The translations under genes were made by a program, and so were the position numbers. The notes beneath the pieces were generated by a model. That model saw nothing but the letters and a program-made list of their open reading frames with translations. It did not search any database and was not told where the DNA came from. A DNA stretch of 64,000 bases from JAFMJV01 sp963800275 (GTDB lineage Bacteria; Chloroflexota; Limnocylindria; Limnocylindrales; CSP1-4), in NCBI GenBank assembly GCA_963800275.1, contig CAWDAI010000001.1, positions 124,001 to 188,000 on the forward strand. The letters run 5' to 3'. Below, piece after piece: positions 18,842 through 27,383 of the stretch; position 1 is the stretch's first letter, and each line of letters begins with the position of its first letter.

Positions 18842-19456
18842 TCAGCCGCGCGAGGCCAGGCGACGGTCGATGCGATCGAGGCTCTCGCGCAGACGCAGGA
18901 GCGTCTCCTCGTCCACGGTGTCGTCGTCGGTGTACGGACCCAGTTGCTCGAGGATGTCCGCGATGAGGCCGTAGAAGACGTGGGCGTCAGCGAGGAAGAA
19001 CTGGGGCTCGTTGTTGTAGCGCACGAGCGTGAGGCGGCCCTGCAGCACCCGTCGCTCATCGACGTTGGCGATCTGCGTGCTGAAGTCGTGGCCCTGGATG
19101 CCGTCGGGGTTGTTGAGGAAGTTGAGCGCGTTGTCGATGGCCAGGCCGAAGCGCGCGCGCCAGGCCCGGAGCCGCTCCAGCGTCTCGGGCGCGATGCGCA
19201 CCTCCGCCACCTGGTCGAAGACATCCGGCGAGACGGTCAGCAGGCCGACGAGCGTGGTCCCGGGCCGGGCGCCGAGCATCACCTGCAGCGAGCGCTCGAG
19301 GGTGAACACCTCCGAGTCGAAGCGGGGGCTGGTGATCACGTCGGTGAGCAGGTCCTCGACGTTGTCCAGGGCCCCTGCTTCGGCCAGCGCCTCGGCCAGC
19401 GAGAGGACTTCCTCCTTGAAGAGGAACTGTTCCTCGTGATCGAGTCGGTCGACCAT
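18842..19456 (-). CDS. Hypothetical protein downstream of gdhA
   Basis: A 204-residue soluble, acidic protein starts at the ATG at 19456 with AAGGAG 7 nt upstream. It shows no signal peptide, membrane helix or catalytic motif I recognise. Recognisable stretches are MVDRLDHEEQFLFKEEVLS at the start, LTVSPDVFDQVAEVRIAPE in the middle and FFLADAHVFYGLIADILEQL near the end. Sequence and composition suggest a mainly helical fold with a short beta region. It begins 29 bp after the gdhA stop on the same strand, so it is likely cotranscribed and may serve glutamate metabolism, but that is inference only. Confidence 0.6.
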   Translation of the reverse strand: MVDRLDHEEQFLFKEEVLSLAEALAEAGALDNVEDLLTDVITSPRFDSEVFTLERSLQVMLGARPGTTLVGLLTVSPDVFDQVAEVRIAPETLERLRAWRARFGLAIDNALNFLNNPDGIQGHDFSTQIANVDERRVLQGRLTLVRYNNEPQFFLADAHVFYGLIADILEQLGPYTDDDTVDEETLLRLRESLDRIDRRLASRG

Positions 19457-19485
19457 GTCTGCTCCTTGCTCTGGCCCGCTGGCCG

Positions 19486-20752
19486 CTAGGGGTAAAGGCC
19501 GCGCAGGGCGGTGGCGGTGGCGACCCGGTCGACGGCCAGCAGGTAGGCCGCCGTGCGCATGTCGCAATCCTCGCGTTCGGCCATGGCCACGACCTCGGCG
19601 AAGGAGCGGACCATGATGGCGGTGAGCTTGCTGTTGACGACCTCCTCGGACCACTGGTCCCGGTTGAGGTCCTGGACCCACTCGAAGTAGGAGACCGTCA
19701 CGCCACCGGCGTTGCACAGGATGTCGGGGATGAGGAAGACGCCGTTGCGGTGGAGGATCTCGTCGGCATCGGGCGTGGTCGGCCCGTTGGCGGCCTCGGC
19801 CACGATGCGCGCCTTGACGCGGGCGGCGTTGGCCACGGTGATCTGGTTCTCCAGCGCCGCCGGCACGAGCACGTCCACGTCCAGCTCCAACAGCTGCGCG
19901 TTGCTCACCGGCTCCGCGCCGGGGTAGCCCACGACCGTACCGTGTTCCGCCTTCCAGACCTTGACAGCGACGATGTCGAGACCGTCCTCGGCGTGGATCC
20001 CGCCCTGGGTGTCGGAGACGGCGACGACCTTCGCGCCCATCTGATCGAGCAGCGTGGCCGCCACCGAGCCGGCGTTGCCGAAGCCCTGGATGGCCACGCT
20101 GGCCCCGATGATGTCGAGGCCCACGTGGCGGGCTGCCTCGCTGATGGTCACCACCGCGCCACGGCCGGTGGCCTCGGCCCGGCCTTCCGAGCCGCCGAGC
20201 GCGATGGGCTTGCCGGTGACCACGGCCGGGCACGGTGTAGCCCACGTGCATGGAGTAGGTGTCCATGATCCAGGCCATGACCTGGGGGTTGGTGTTGACG
20301 TCGGGCGCGGGGATGTCGCTCTCGGGACCGATGATGACGCTGATGTTGGTGGCGAAGCGCCGGGTCAGGCGCTCCAGCTCGCGCTGGCTCAAACGCTTGG
20401 GATCGACCGCCACACCGCCCTTGCCGCCGCCGTAGGGGATGCCCACGACGGCGCACTTCCAGGTCATCCACATGGCCAGCGCGCGGACCTCGTCGAGGGT
20501 CACGTCCTGGTGGTAGCGCAGTCCGCCCTTGGACGGCCCGCGGCCCAGGTTGTGCTGCACGCGGTAGCCCGTGAAGACCTCCACGCTGCCGTCGTCCATG
20601 CGCACGGGCACGGACACGATGAGCTCGCGCTCGGCCTCGCGCAGGACCGCCCGGAGCTGCGGATCCAGGTTCAGGCGATCGGCGGCGATATCGAACTGGC
20701 GCTGGGCCACGGCCCACGCGTCGAGCACTGGCGTGACCTCTGGGGCGGCCAT
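19486..20752 (-). pseudogene. gdhA: Glutamate dehydrogenase, interrupted by a +1 frameshift
   Basis: GDH interconverts glutamate and 2-oxoglutarate plus ammonia. The N-terminal ELFV dimerisation domain reads GRGPSKGGLRYHQDVTLDEV and the catalytic CAVVGIPYGGGKGGV in one frame, up to MHVGYTVP. The NAD(P)-binding domain continues in another frame from VVTGKPIALGGSEGR through VAIQGFGNAGSVAA, IVAEAANGPTTPDAD and the end at 19486. Removing one G from the GGG at 20228-20230 (plus strand) restores the expected YTVPAVVTGKPI. The rebuilt protein would be about 422 residues, normal for the family. The ATG at 20752 has GGAGG upstream. Either a sequencing error or a very recent inactivation. Confidence 0.88.
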
Positions 20753-20878
20753 CCCTACCTCCAACTGCTGGCACGAGCGCCGGGCCCATCAGGAGCGGGC
20801 GGGCTGGCTCGATAGCGGAGCGAGTGGCGCTAGCCTACCGCCGCGCGGCCACGCGGTCGATGTGCCATCGGTCGTGGC

Positions 20879-21724
20879 TCAGCCTGCCACGATGCGTGAG
20901 ATGCCCACGATGCCGGGACCCACGTGTGTGCCGGCGACGGGGCCGCAAACGCCGACGCTGATCTGCTCGAGCGGGATCTGGCACACCTCCGAGACCGAGA
21001 CCCTGAACTCCTCCAGGCCCTCTGCGCCCGTGTGCAGGACGGCCACCTCCTCGGTCGGTTCGACCGCGGCCAGCTCGAGCAGGCGGGCACGGGCCTTGGC
21101 CGCGGTGCGCTTGCGGTCGAGCGAGACCACCTCCCCGTCTTCGACGCCGAGGATGGGCTTGATCGAGAGGACCGAGCCGAGGAGGGCGGAGGCCCGGCCG
21201 ATGCGGCCGCCCTTCTGCAGGTACTCGAGCGTGTCGGGCGCGAAGACGATGCGCGATCGGCCGACGAGGTCGTGGGCCAGGTCGAGCACCTCCGCCTGTT
21301 CGGCGCCAGTGGCCGCGAGGTCGGCCAGGCGCCTGACGATGAGGCCCTGCGGCTGCGTCACGGTGCGCGAATTGACGACCTGCACGACGCCCGGCTCGAA
21401 GGCCTCTGCCGCCTGCACCGCGGCCGCGTAGGTCGCGGACATCCTGGCGCTGAGCGTGATGCAGACCACGCCGTCGGCACTGTCGTCCAGAGCGGCCCGG
21501 AAGGCCGCCTCGAAGGCGGCCGGGTTGGCCGCGGTCGTGCGCGGAAAAGGCGCGTCCGGGGCGGTCAACCGGCGGTAGAACTCCTCGTTGCTCAACTCGG
21601 TGACGGTGTCGAAGGTCTCGTCCCCGAAGGTGACCTTGAGGGGCACGAGTCGCACGCGCAGCGCCTGCGCCTCCTCCGGGGTCAGGTCCGCCGAGGTACA
21701 GGAGACGATCGCGATGTTGCCCAT
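20879..21724 (-). CDS. DegV family fatty-acid-binding protein
   Basis: DegV/FakB proteins bind a fatty acid and, where a FakA kinase exists, present it for phosphorylation into phospholipid synthesis. The 281-residue protein has the family signatures: IVSCTSADLTPEEA near the N-terminus, the TTAANPAAFEAAF pattern after FPRT, VVCITLSARMSATYAAA, VVNSRTVTQPQGLI, the lipid-binding LEYLQKGGRIGRASALLGSVLSIKPIL (split here at GRIGRAS) and the terminal GPVAGTHVGPGIVGI. Length is normal. A TACAAT hexamer lies 7 nt before the ATG without a Shine-Dalgarno sequence. No FakA-like gene adjoins it. Confidence 0.9.
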   Translation of the reverse strand: MGNIAIVSCTSADLTPEEAQALRVRLVPLKVTFGDETFDTVTELSNEEFYRRLTAPDAPFPRTTAANPAAFEAAFRAALDDSADGVVCITLSARMSATYAAAVQAAEAFEPGVVQVVNSRTVTQPQGLIVRRLADLAATGAEQAEVLDLAHDLVGRSRIVFAPDTLEYLQKGGRIGRASALLGSVLSIKPILGVEDGEVVSLDRKRTAAKARARLLELAAVEPTEEVAVLHTGAEGLEEFRVSVSEVCQIPLEQISVGVCGPVAGTHVGPGIVGISRIVAG

Positions 21725-21731
21725 GCCCCGA

Positions 21732-21737
21732 ATTGTA
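21732..21737 (-). promoter_or_regulatory. Putative -10 element, leaderless degV-family start
   Basis: Consensus-like TACAAT on the minus strand is followed by 7 nt and the ATG at 21724, so the mRNA is predicted to start at the initiation codon. Confidence 0.55.
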
Positions 21738-21800
21738 CGTGCATCCGCGTCTCCGGGCTGGGCCCGCCCGCGAGCCGGGTGCCGGGCGCGCCGGCTCCGC

Positions 21801-21806
21801 TAGGAT
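21801..21806 (+). promoter_or_regulatory. Putative -10 element, leaderless SDR start
   Basis: TAGGAT is followed by 6 nt and the ATG at 21813; no Shine-Dalgarno sequence is present. Confidence 0.5.
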
Positions 21807-21812
21807 GCGGCC

Positions 21813-22559
<747 letters not shown>

Positions 22560-22563
22560 GCGC

Positions 22564-23163
22564 GTGAGGATCCGCAGGTCTTCACCGGCCGCAGCCGGCT
22601 GGGAAGAGACGACGATCGGACCGTGGACCCGGCGACGACGGCGTGTGGCCTACCAGAATCCGTGGCTGACGGTGTGGCACGACGACGTCACGCGTCCAGA
22701 CGGTGAGCCCGGCATCTACGGGGTCGTCCACTTCGCCAATGCTGCGGTCGGCGTGGTCGCCATCGACGAGCACGATCGCGTGGCCCTGGTGGGCCAGCAC
22801 CGCTACGCCTCCGACGCCTACCACTGGGAGATCCCCGAGGGCGGCTCGCCCGCTCTGGAGGATCCTCTCGATGGGGCCAAGCGTGAGCTGCTCGAGGAGA
22901 CCGGCCTGAGCGCACGGTCGTGGCGCCGCATCGGCGGCTGGGAGCTCTCCAACTCGGTCACCGATGAGGCCGCCGTGGCCTACCTCGCCACGGACCTGCA
23001 GCAGGGCGCGGCGACGCCCGATGGCGACGAGATCCTGGAATTCCGCTGGGAGGCCTTCGACGAGGTCATGGCCCGCATCGAGCGCGGCGAGATCACCGAT
23101 GCCCTCACGGTCCTGCCCATGCAGGCCCTGGCCCTGGAGCGGGCGCGTGCTCGCAGCGATTGA
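22564..23163 (+). CDS. NUDIX hydrolase, ADP-ribose pyrophosphatase-like
   Basis: The 199-residue protein has the complete Nudix box: GGSPALEDPLDGAKRELL followed by EETGL, with the REx2EE metal-binding core. Upstream VALVGQHRYASDAYHWEIPEG is the pattern of ADP-sugar pyrophosphatases (NudF/YffH type), which split ADP-ribose to AMP and ribose 5-phosphate. The C-terminal region matches this group (EILEFRWEAFDEVMARIERGEITD read in parts). The GTG at 22564 lies 4 bp after the SDR stop. Its stop codon overlaps the -35 element of the aromatic operon promoter. Confidence 0.85.
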   Translation: MRIRRSSPAAAGWEETTIGPWTRRRRRVAYQNPWLTVWHDDVTRPDGEPGIYGVVHFANAAVGVVAIDEHDRVALVGQHRYASDAYHWEIPEGGSPALEDPLDGAKRELLEETGLSARSWRRIGGWELSNSVTDEAAVAYLATDLQQGAATPDGDEILEFRWEAFDEVMARIERGEITDALTVLPMQALALERARARSD

Positions 23164-23189
23164 CATCGGCCGTGGCGGTCGGCTACTGT
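23160..23189 (+). promoter_or_regulatory. Promoter of the aromatic amino acid operon
   Basis: A perfect TTGACA at 23160-23165 is separated by 18 bp from TACTGT at 23184-23189, the best sigma-70-type promoter in the window. The -35 overlaps the stop codon of the NUDIX gene. Transcription should begin near 23196, just before the leader ORF. Confidence 0.75.
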
Positions 23190-23199
23190 CCGAAGTCGC

Positions 23200-23226
23200 A
23201 TGAGCCAGTACTGGTACTTTATCTAG
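23200..23226 (+). CDS. Aromatic leader peptide MSQYWYFI
   Basis: An eight-codon ORF, MSQYWYFI, ends in TAG at 23224-23226. Codons 4-7 are Tyr-Trp-Tyr-Phe, so slow supply of any aromatic aminoacyl-tRNA would stall the ribosome. It lies about 4 nt after the predicted transcription start and its stop codon touches the first base of an 11-bp hairpin, followed by a terminator hairpin with a U-run and then aroF. That is the layout of ribosome-mediated attenuation, as in the classical trp, phe and his leaders. There is no Shine-Dalgarno, so it would be translated from a nearly leaderless end. Confidence 0.82.
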   Translation: MSQYWYFI

Positions 23227-23277
23227 CGGGTACGAGGCGGCCGGGTAGATCCCGGCGGCAGAGGCACTCGTGCCCGC
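23226..23277 (+). promoter_or_regulatory. Attenuator pause hairpin of the aromatic leader
   Basis: GCGGGTACGAG (23226-23236) pairs with CTCGTGCCCGC (23267-23277), 11 bp with one G-U pair; CCGGG and CCCGG form an inner hairpin. A ribosome stalled on the Tyr-Trp-Tyr-Phe codons would cover the 5' arm. The freed GCCCGCG (23272-23278) can then pair with CGC-A-GGGC (23291-23298), which competes with the terminator stem. Confidence 0.7.
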
Positions 23278-23278
23278 G

Positions 23279-23309
23279 AACGCAGGACCCCGCAGGGCCT
23301 GCGTTTTTT
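23279..23309 (+). terminator. Attenuator terminator before aroF
   Basis: AACGCAGG (23279-23286) and CCTGCGTT (23298-23305) form an 8-bp stem followed by a run of six T at 23304-23309. It is the only hairpin in the window with a proper U-run. It sits between the leader peptide and aroF, as expected for a conditional terminator. Confidence 0.8.
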
Positions 23310-23397
23310 GTTTGCCTCGAACGTCCGAGACCACGTCAGCCACCCATCGCCACCGGCCGAGAGGCGCCCGGCACCCAAGGACAAGGATGGAAGCCAG

Positions 23398-24766
23398 ATG
23401 ATCATCGTGATGCGCACCGGAGCATCGAACGAGGAGATCGCGGAGGTCCGCAAGACCGTCGCGGAGGAAGGCCTCGAGACGTACGTGATGGTGGGCGAGG
23501 AGCGCATCGTCATGGGCGTCGTGGGCGTGGGCGTGGAGCGCGTGCAGCACGTGGAGTCGATGCCCGGCGTGGAGAAGTGCATCCGCGTCTCGAAGCCCTA
23601 CAAGCTGGCCTCGAATGAACATCACCCGGACAGATCGAGCGTGCGCGTGGGCGATGTCGAGATCGGGGCGGGCGCGCCGGTGGCGGTCATCGCCGGGCCT
23701 TGCGCGGTCGAGTCGCGCGAGCAGCTGCTGGCCACCGCTCGCTGGGTCAAGCGCGAGGGCGCCACGCTCCTGCGCGGTGGCGCCTTCAAGCCGCGCATCG
23801 TCGCCCTACGCCTTCCAGGGCCTGGGGGTAGAGGGCCTGCAGCTGCTGGCGGAGGCGCGCGAGGAGACGGGCCTGCCGGTGGTCAGCGAGATCACCGACC
23901 CAGCCAACGTGGCAGTCTTCGACCGCTACGTGGACATGCTCCAGGTCGGTGCGCGCAACATGCAGAACTTCGTGCTGCTCAAGGCCGTGGGCCAGTCGAG
24001 CAAGCCGGTCCTGCTCAAGCGAGGCCTGTCCTCGACCATCGACGAGCTCATGATGGCGGCCGAGTACATCCTCAGCTCGGGCAATCCCAACGTCATCCTC
24101 TGCGAGCGGGGGATCCGCACCTTCGAGACGGCCACTCGCAACACGCTCGACCTCTCGGCGGTACCGGTCATCCAGGAGCGCACGCACCTGCCGGTCGTGG
24201 TCGATCCCTCGCACGGCACGGGTCATCGCTCGCTGGTCCGGCCGCTGGCGGTGGCGGGCGCGGCCGTGGGGGCTGACGGCATCATCATCGAGGTCCACCC
24301 CGACCCGCCCACGGCCCGTTCCGACTCGGAGCAGTCCCTGTCCTTCCCCGAGTTCGGCGACCTCATGGACGACCTGCGCCGGCACGAGTACCTGCGCCAG
24401 CCCACGGCTCCGCACGCGCAGGCGCACATCGAACCGCCGGCGGAGCGCGCCCGCCTGCGCGCCCGCATCGACGACGTCGACGCGCGACTGGCCGCCCTGC
24501 TCGAGGAACGGGCAGAGCTCTCGGTAGCGGTCCAGCAGACGCGCGAGTCCGACGACCACGGTCACGATGTCACGCGCGAGCGCGAGCTGATCGAGCGCGC
24601 GGCCCACGGCCCGGACGGCGTGCTCACGCCCGAGGAGATCGAGACGGTCTTCGGCGCGATCATGCGCGTCTCACGGGCCGCCCAGCGTCGTTCGGCCGCC
24701 ACCGATGCCGCCATGGCCGGCGGCGCCCTGCCCGAGTCGGTCAGCGCCAACGGCGCCGGCAAGTGA
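23398..24766 (+). pseudogene. aroF: DAHP synthase (type I-beta) fused to chorismate mutase, interrupted by a frameshift
   Basis: DAHP synthase joins phosphoenolpyruvate and erythrose 4-phosphate, the first shikimate-pathway step. The N-terminal ferredoxin-like domain (MIIVMRTGASNEEIAEV, about 70 residues) and the barrel start VAVIAGPCAVESREQLL define the type I-beta class. After FKPR the frame shifts: SPYAFQGLGVEGLQLL, VDPSHGTGHRS and IIIEVHPDPPTARSD are read one frame over. Removing one base within 23797-23800 joins them. The last about 110 residues (ARIDDVDARLAALLEERAEL, then LTPEEIETVFGAIM) form an AroQ-type chorismate mutase domain at the C-terminus. The position at the head of the pathway operon makes a sequencing error likely. 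Confidence 0.87.
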
Positions 24767-26109
24767 CCGATCCGGAGGGCCCGTCGTCGTCGAGGCCGGG
24801 AGAGGTCCGCCGAGCGACGGCCTTGGTCGGGGGCCTGCGGCTGCCAGCTGACAAGTCGGTCGCCCACCGGGCCCTGCTCTTCAACGCCATGGCCCAAGGC
24901 GAGGCCGAGGTGACGGTGCCGCGCCCCGGCGAGGACGTGCGTTCGATGGCCGCTGCCCTCGAGGTGCTAGGAGCCGTGAGCTCGATGGAGACGGCGCCCG
25001 ACGGGCTCATCCGCGTGCGCCTCCGCGGTGGCGGCACGCGCACGGCCGCGGCCTTGCCCGGACGCGGTGGTGAGACGCTCGATTGCGGCAACGCCGGCAC
25101 GGCCATGCGACTGTTGCTCGGTGCGCTCGCCGGCCGGCCCGCCAGAGCCACGCTCATCGGCGACGCCTCCCTGTCCTCGCGGCCGATGGAGCGGGTGGCG
25201 TCGCCGCTGCGCAGGATCGGCGCCCGCGTCGTGACCGAGGACGGCCACGCACCGGTCGAGATCGAGGGTCGCCGGCACCTGCAGGCGGTGACCCATGTGC
25301 TGCCGGTCGCCAGCGCCCAGATCGTGGGTTGCCTCGCGCTGGCCGGCCTGGCGGCTCGCGGCACGACCACCATCAGCGTGCCCGGCCCGACCCGCGACCA
25401 CACCGAACGGATGCTGGCCTGGCTGGGCGCGCCCGTGCGGCGCGAGGGTTACCTCACCACGGTCGAGGGCCCTGCCGGATTCGAGGCCCGCACGATCGAT
25501 GTGCCCGGGGACATCTCGGCTGCCGCCGCCTGGCTGGTGGCCGGAGCCCTGCATCCGGGTGCCCACATCGTCATCGAGGACGTCGGCCTCAACCCCTCGC
25601 GCACCGGCGTCATCGACGTCCTGCGTGACATGGGCGCGGATATCAAGGTCGCTTCCGATGGCCCCACCGAGTGGTGCCCGGAGCCGGTCGGGACGGTGAT
25701 CGTGTCGGGCGGGCAGCCACTGCACGCCATCGACCTGTCCGGCGGGCGGGTCGCGCACGTCATCGATGAGCTGCCCCTGCTGGCGATGGCCATGGCCGCG
25801 GCCGAGGGGGTCTCCAGCGTGCGCGACGCGCAGGAGCTGCGGATCAAGGAATCGGACCGTATCGCGCTCGTCGTGGAGGGCCTGCAGGGCATCGGCGCGA
25901 ACGCTGAAGAGCTGCCCGATGGCTGGAAGGTGTCTCGCGGCAGCCCACGCGAGGCTGCCATACGCACCGAGGGCGATCACCGCATCGCGATGTCCTTCGC
26001 GGTCGCGGCCCTCACCGGCGTTGCGGGTACCGTAGCCATCGACGATCCCGCCTGCGCGGCCGTCTCCTACCCCACCTTCTGGACCGACATGGAGCGCCTG
26101 ACCTCATGA
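24763..26109 (+). CDS. aroA: 3-phosphoshikimate 1-carboxyvinyltransferase (EPSP synthase)
   Basis: AroA transfers the enolpyruvyl group of PEP to shikimate 3-phosphate. The 448-residue protein has the family signatures: LPADKSVAHRALLFNA near the N-terminus, LDCGNAGTAMRLLLG, DASLSSRPMERV, VASAQIVGCLALAGLAA and the late LRIKESDRI and GDHRIAMSFAVAAL. LDCGNAGTAMR, with Ala after Gly where the plant-type glyphosate-sensitive enzyme also has Ala, gives no strong resistance prediction. The GTG start overlaps the aroF stop by 4 bp. Confidence 0.95.
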   Translation: MTDPEGPSSSRPGEVRRATALVGGLRLPADKSVAHRALLFNAMAQGEAEVTVPRPGEDVRSMAAALEVLGAVSSMETAPDGLIRVRLRGGGTRTAAALPGRGGETLDCGNAGTAMRLLLGALAGRPARATLIGDASLSSRPMERVASPLRRIGARVVTEDGHAPVEIEGRRHLQAVTHVLPVASAQIVGCLALAGLAARGTTTISVPGPTRDHTERMLAWLGAPVRREGYLTTVEGPAGFEARTIDVPGDISAAAAWLVAGALHPGAHIVIEDVGLNPSRTGVIDVLRDMGADIKVASDGPTEWCPEPVGTVIVSGGQPLHAIDLSGGRVAHVIDELPLLAMAMAAAEGVSSVRDAQELRIKESDRIALVVEGLQGIGANAEELPDGWKVSRGSPREAAIRTEGDHRIAMSFAVAALTGVAGTVAIDDPACAAVSYPTFWTDMERLTS

Positions 26110-27383
26110 CGCTGCGACGGCTCCGGCTGCTGACGGCCGGCGAATCCCACGGCCCCGGCCTCTCCGGCATCCTCGAGGGCCTGCCCGCGGACCTGCGCGT
26201 CTCCACCGCGGCCGTCGATCGTGATCTGGCGCGACGTCAACACGGCTATGGCTCCGGTCGGCGCATGCGCATCGAGCGCGACCAGGTGGCCTGGACAGCC
26301 GGGCTGCGCTTCGGGCGCACCCTCGGCTCGCCCCTCGCCTTCTCCATCGCCAACCGCGACTGGGCCAACTGGGAGGAGCGCATGTCCGTAGAGCCCTTGC
26401 CGGCCGCGCGGCGCCCCAGGCCCATCACACTCGCGCGCCCCGGCCACGCCGACCTCGCGGGTGCCATCAAGTACGACACCGCCGATATCCGCAACGTGCT
26501 CGAACGTGCCTCGGCGCGCTCGACGGCGCCGCGGGTGGCCGCGGGCGCGGTGTGCCGGGGATTGCTGGAGGCCTGCGGCGTGCACATCTGGTCGTTCGTG
26601 GACCAGCTCGGACCGGTGCGGGCGTTCGGTGGCGCTGACGAGCCCGCGACCCACGTGCCCGAGGGCTGGGTGGCCCAGGACCGGCGAGCGCCGACTCCGC
26701 TGCGCTGCCCCGATCCGGAGGCCGAGGCAGCGATGATGGCGGAGGTCGACGCGGCCATCGCGGACGGCGACTCGATCGGCGGCTCGTTCGTGGTCGTGGC
26801 CGAGGGCATGCCCGTGGGCATCGGCTCCAACGCCGAGTGGGATACGCGGGTGGATAGCGCGATCGCGGCGGCCATGATGGGCATCCAGGCCGTGAAGGGC
26901 GTGGAGATCGGCCTCGGCTTCGGCACCGCCGGTCGGCGCGGCAGCGAGGTCCACGACGAGGTGGAGCCAGGCGTCGCCGACTGGGCACGGAAGACGAACC
27001 GTGCCGGTGGCACCGAGGGCGGCATGACCAACGGTGCGCCGGTCGTGGTCCGCGTCGGCGTCAAGCCCGTGTCCACGCTGCGTCGCCCGCTCGACTCGGT
27101 GGATCTCATCAGTGGCGAGGTGCGGCGCGCCCATATCGAGCGGAGCGACGTGGCCATCATCCCGCGCGCCGCGGTGGTGGGAGAAGCCATGCTCGCGATC
27201 GCCCTCGCCGACGCGCTGCTGGCGGACATGGGCGGCGATGCCATGGGCGACGTCAGGGCCGCGGTGCGTCGCCGCCGGCGGCGGTCTCGGGGGCCGCGTG
27301 GCCGGGGCGCGTCCGGCAACCTTGAGGCACTGCCGGAGAACGCGGCCGCGGAAGCCACGGTCGTGGCTGGCTCGGACGGTTGA
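26106..27383 (+). CDS. aroC: Chorismate synthase
   Basis: AroC converts EPSP to chorismate using reduced FMN. The 425-residue protein has LRLLTAGESHGPGLSGILEG at the start, RRQHGYGSGRRMRIERDQV, the ARPGHADLAGAIKYDTADIRNVLERASAR region (split here), the GSNAEWDTRVDSAI segment and TEGGMTNGAPVVVRV near the end. The DxR motif of the FMN site is present. A basic Arg-rich tail of about 40 residues at the C-terminus is an extra feature. The ATG overlaps the aroA stop by 4 bp. Confidence 0.95.
   Translation: MTLRRLRLLTAGESHGPGLSGILEGLPADLRVSTAAVDRDLARRQHGYGSGRRMRIERDQVAWTAGLRFGRTLGSPLAFSIANRDWANWEERMSVEPLPAARRPRPITLARPGHADLAGAIKYDTADIRNVLERASARSTAPRVAAGAVCRGLLEACGVHIWSFVDQLGPVRAFGGADEPATHVPEGWVAQDRRAPTPLRCPDPEAEAAMMAEVDAAIADGDSIGGSFVVVAEGMPVGIGSNAEWDTRVDSAIAAAMMGIQAVKGVEIGLGFGTAGRRGSEVHDEVEPGVADWARKTNRAGGTEGGMTNGAPVVVRVGVKPVSTLRRPLDSVDLISGEVRRAHIERSDVAIIPRAAVVGEAMLAIALADALLADMGGDAMGDVRAAVRRRRRRSRGPRGRGASGNLEALPENAAAEATVVAGSDG

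Noticed and set aside
18842..20764. A single 640-residue ORF covering gdhA and the next gene
   Set aside because: Its middle third is a His/Arg/Gly-rich shadow of the true GDH frame. The ends are the GDH N-terminus and a separate gene with its own ribosome site.
23226..23309. T-box riboswitch before aroF
   Set aside because: No T-box sequence or specifier loop is visible; a leader ORF with aromatic codons explains the hairpins better.
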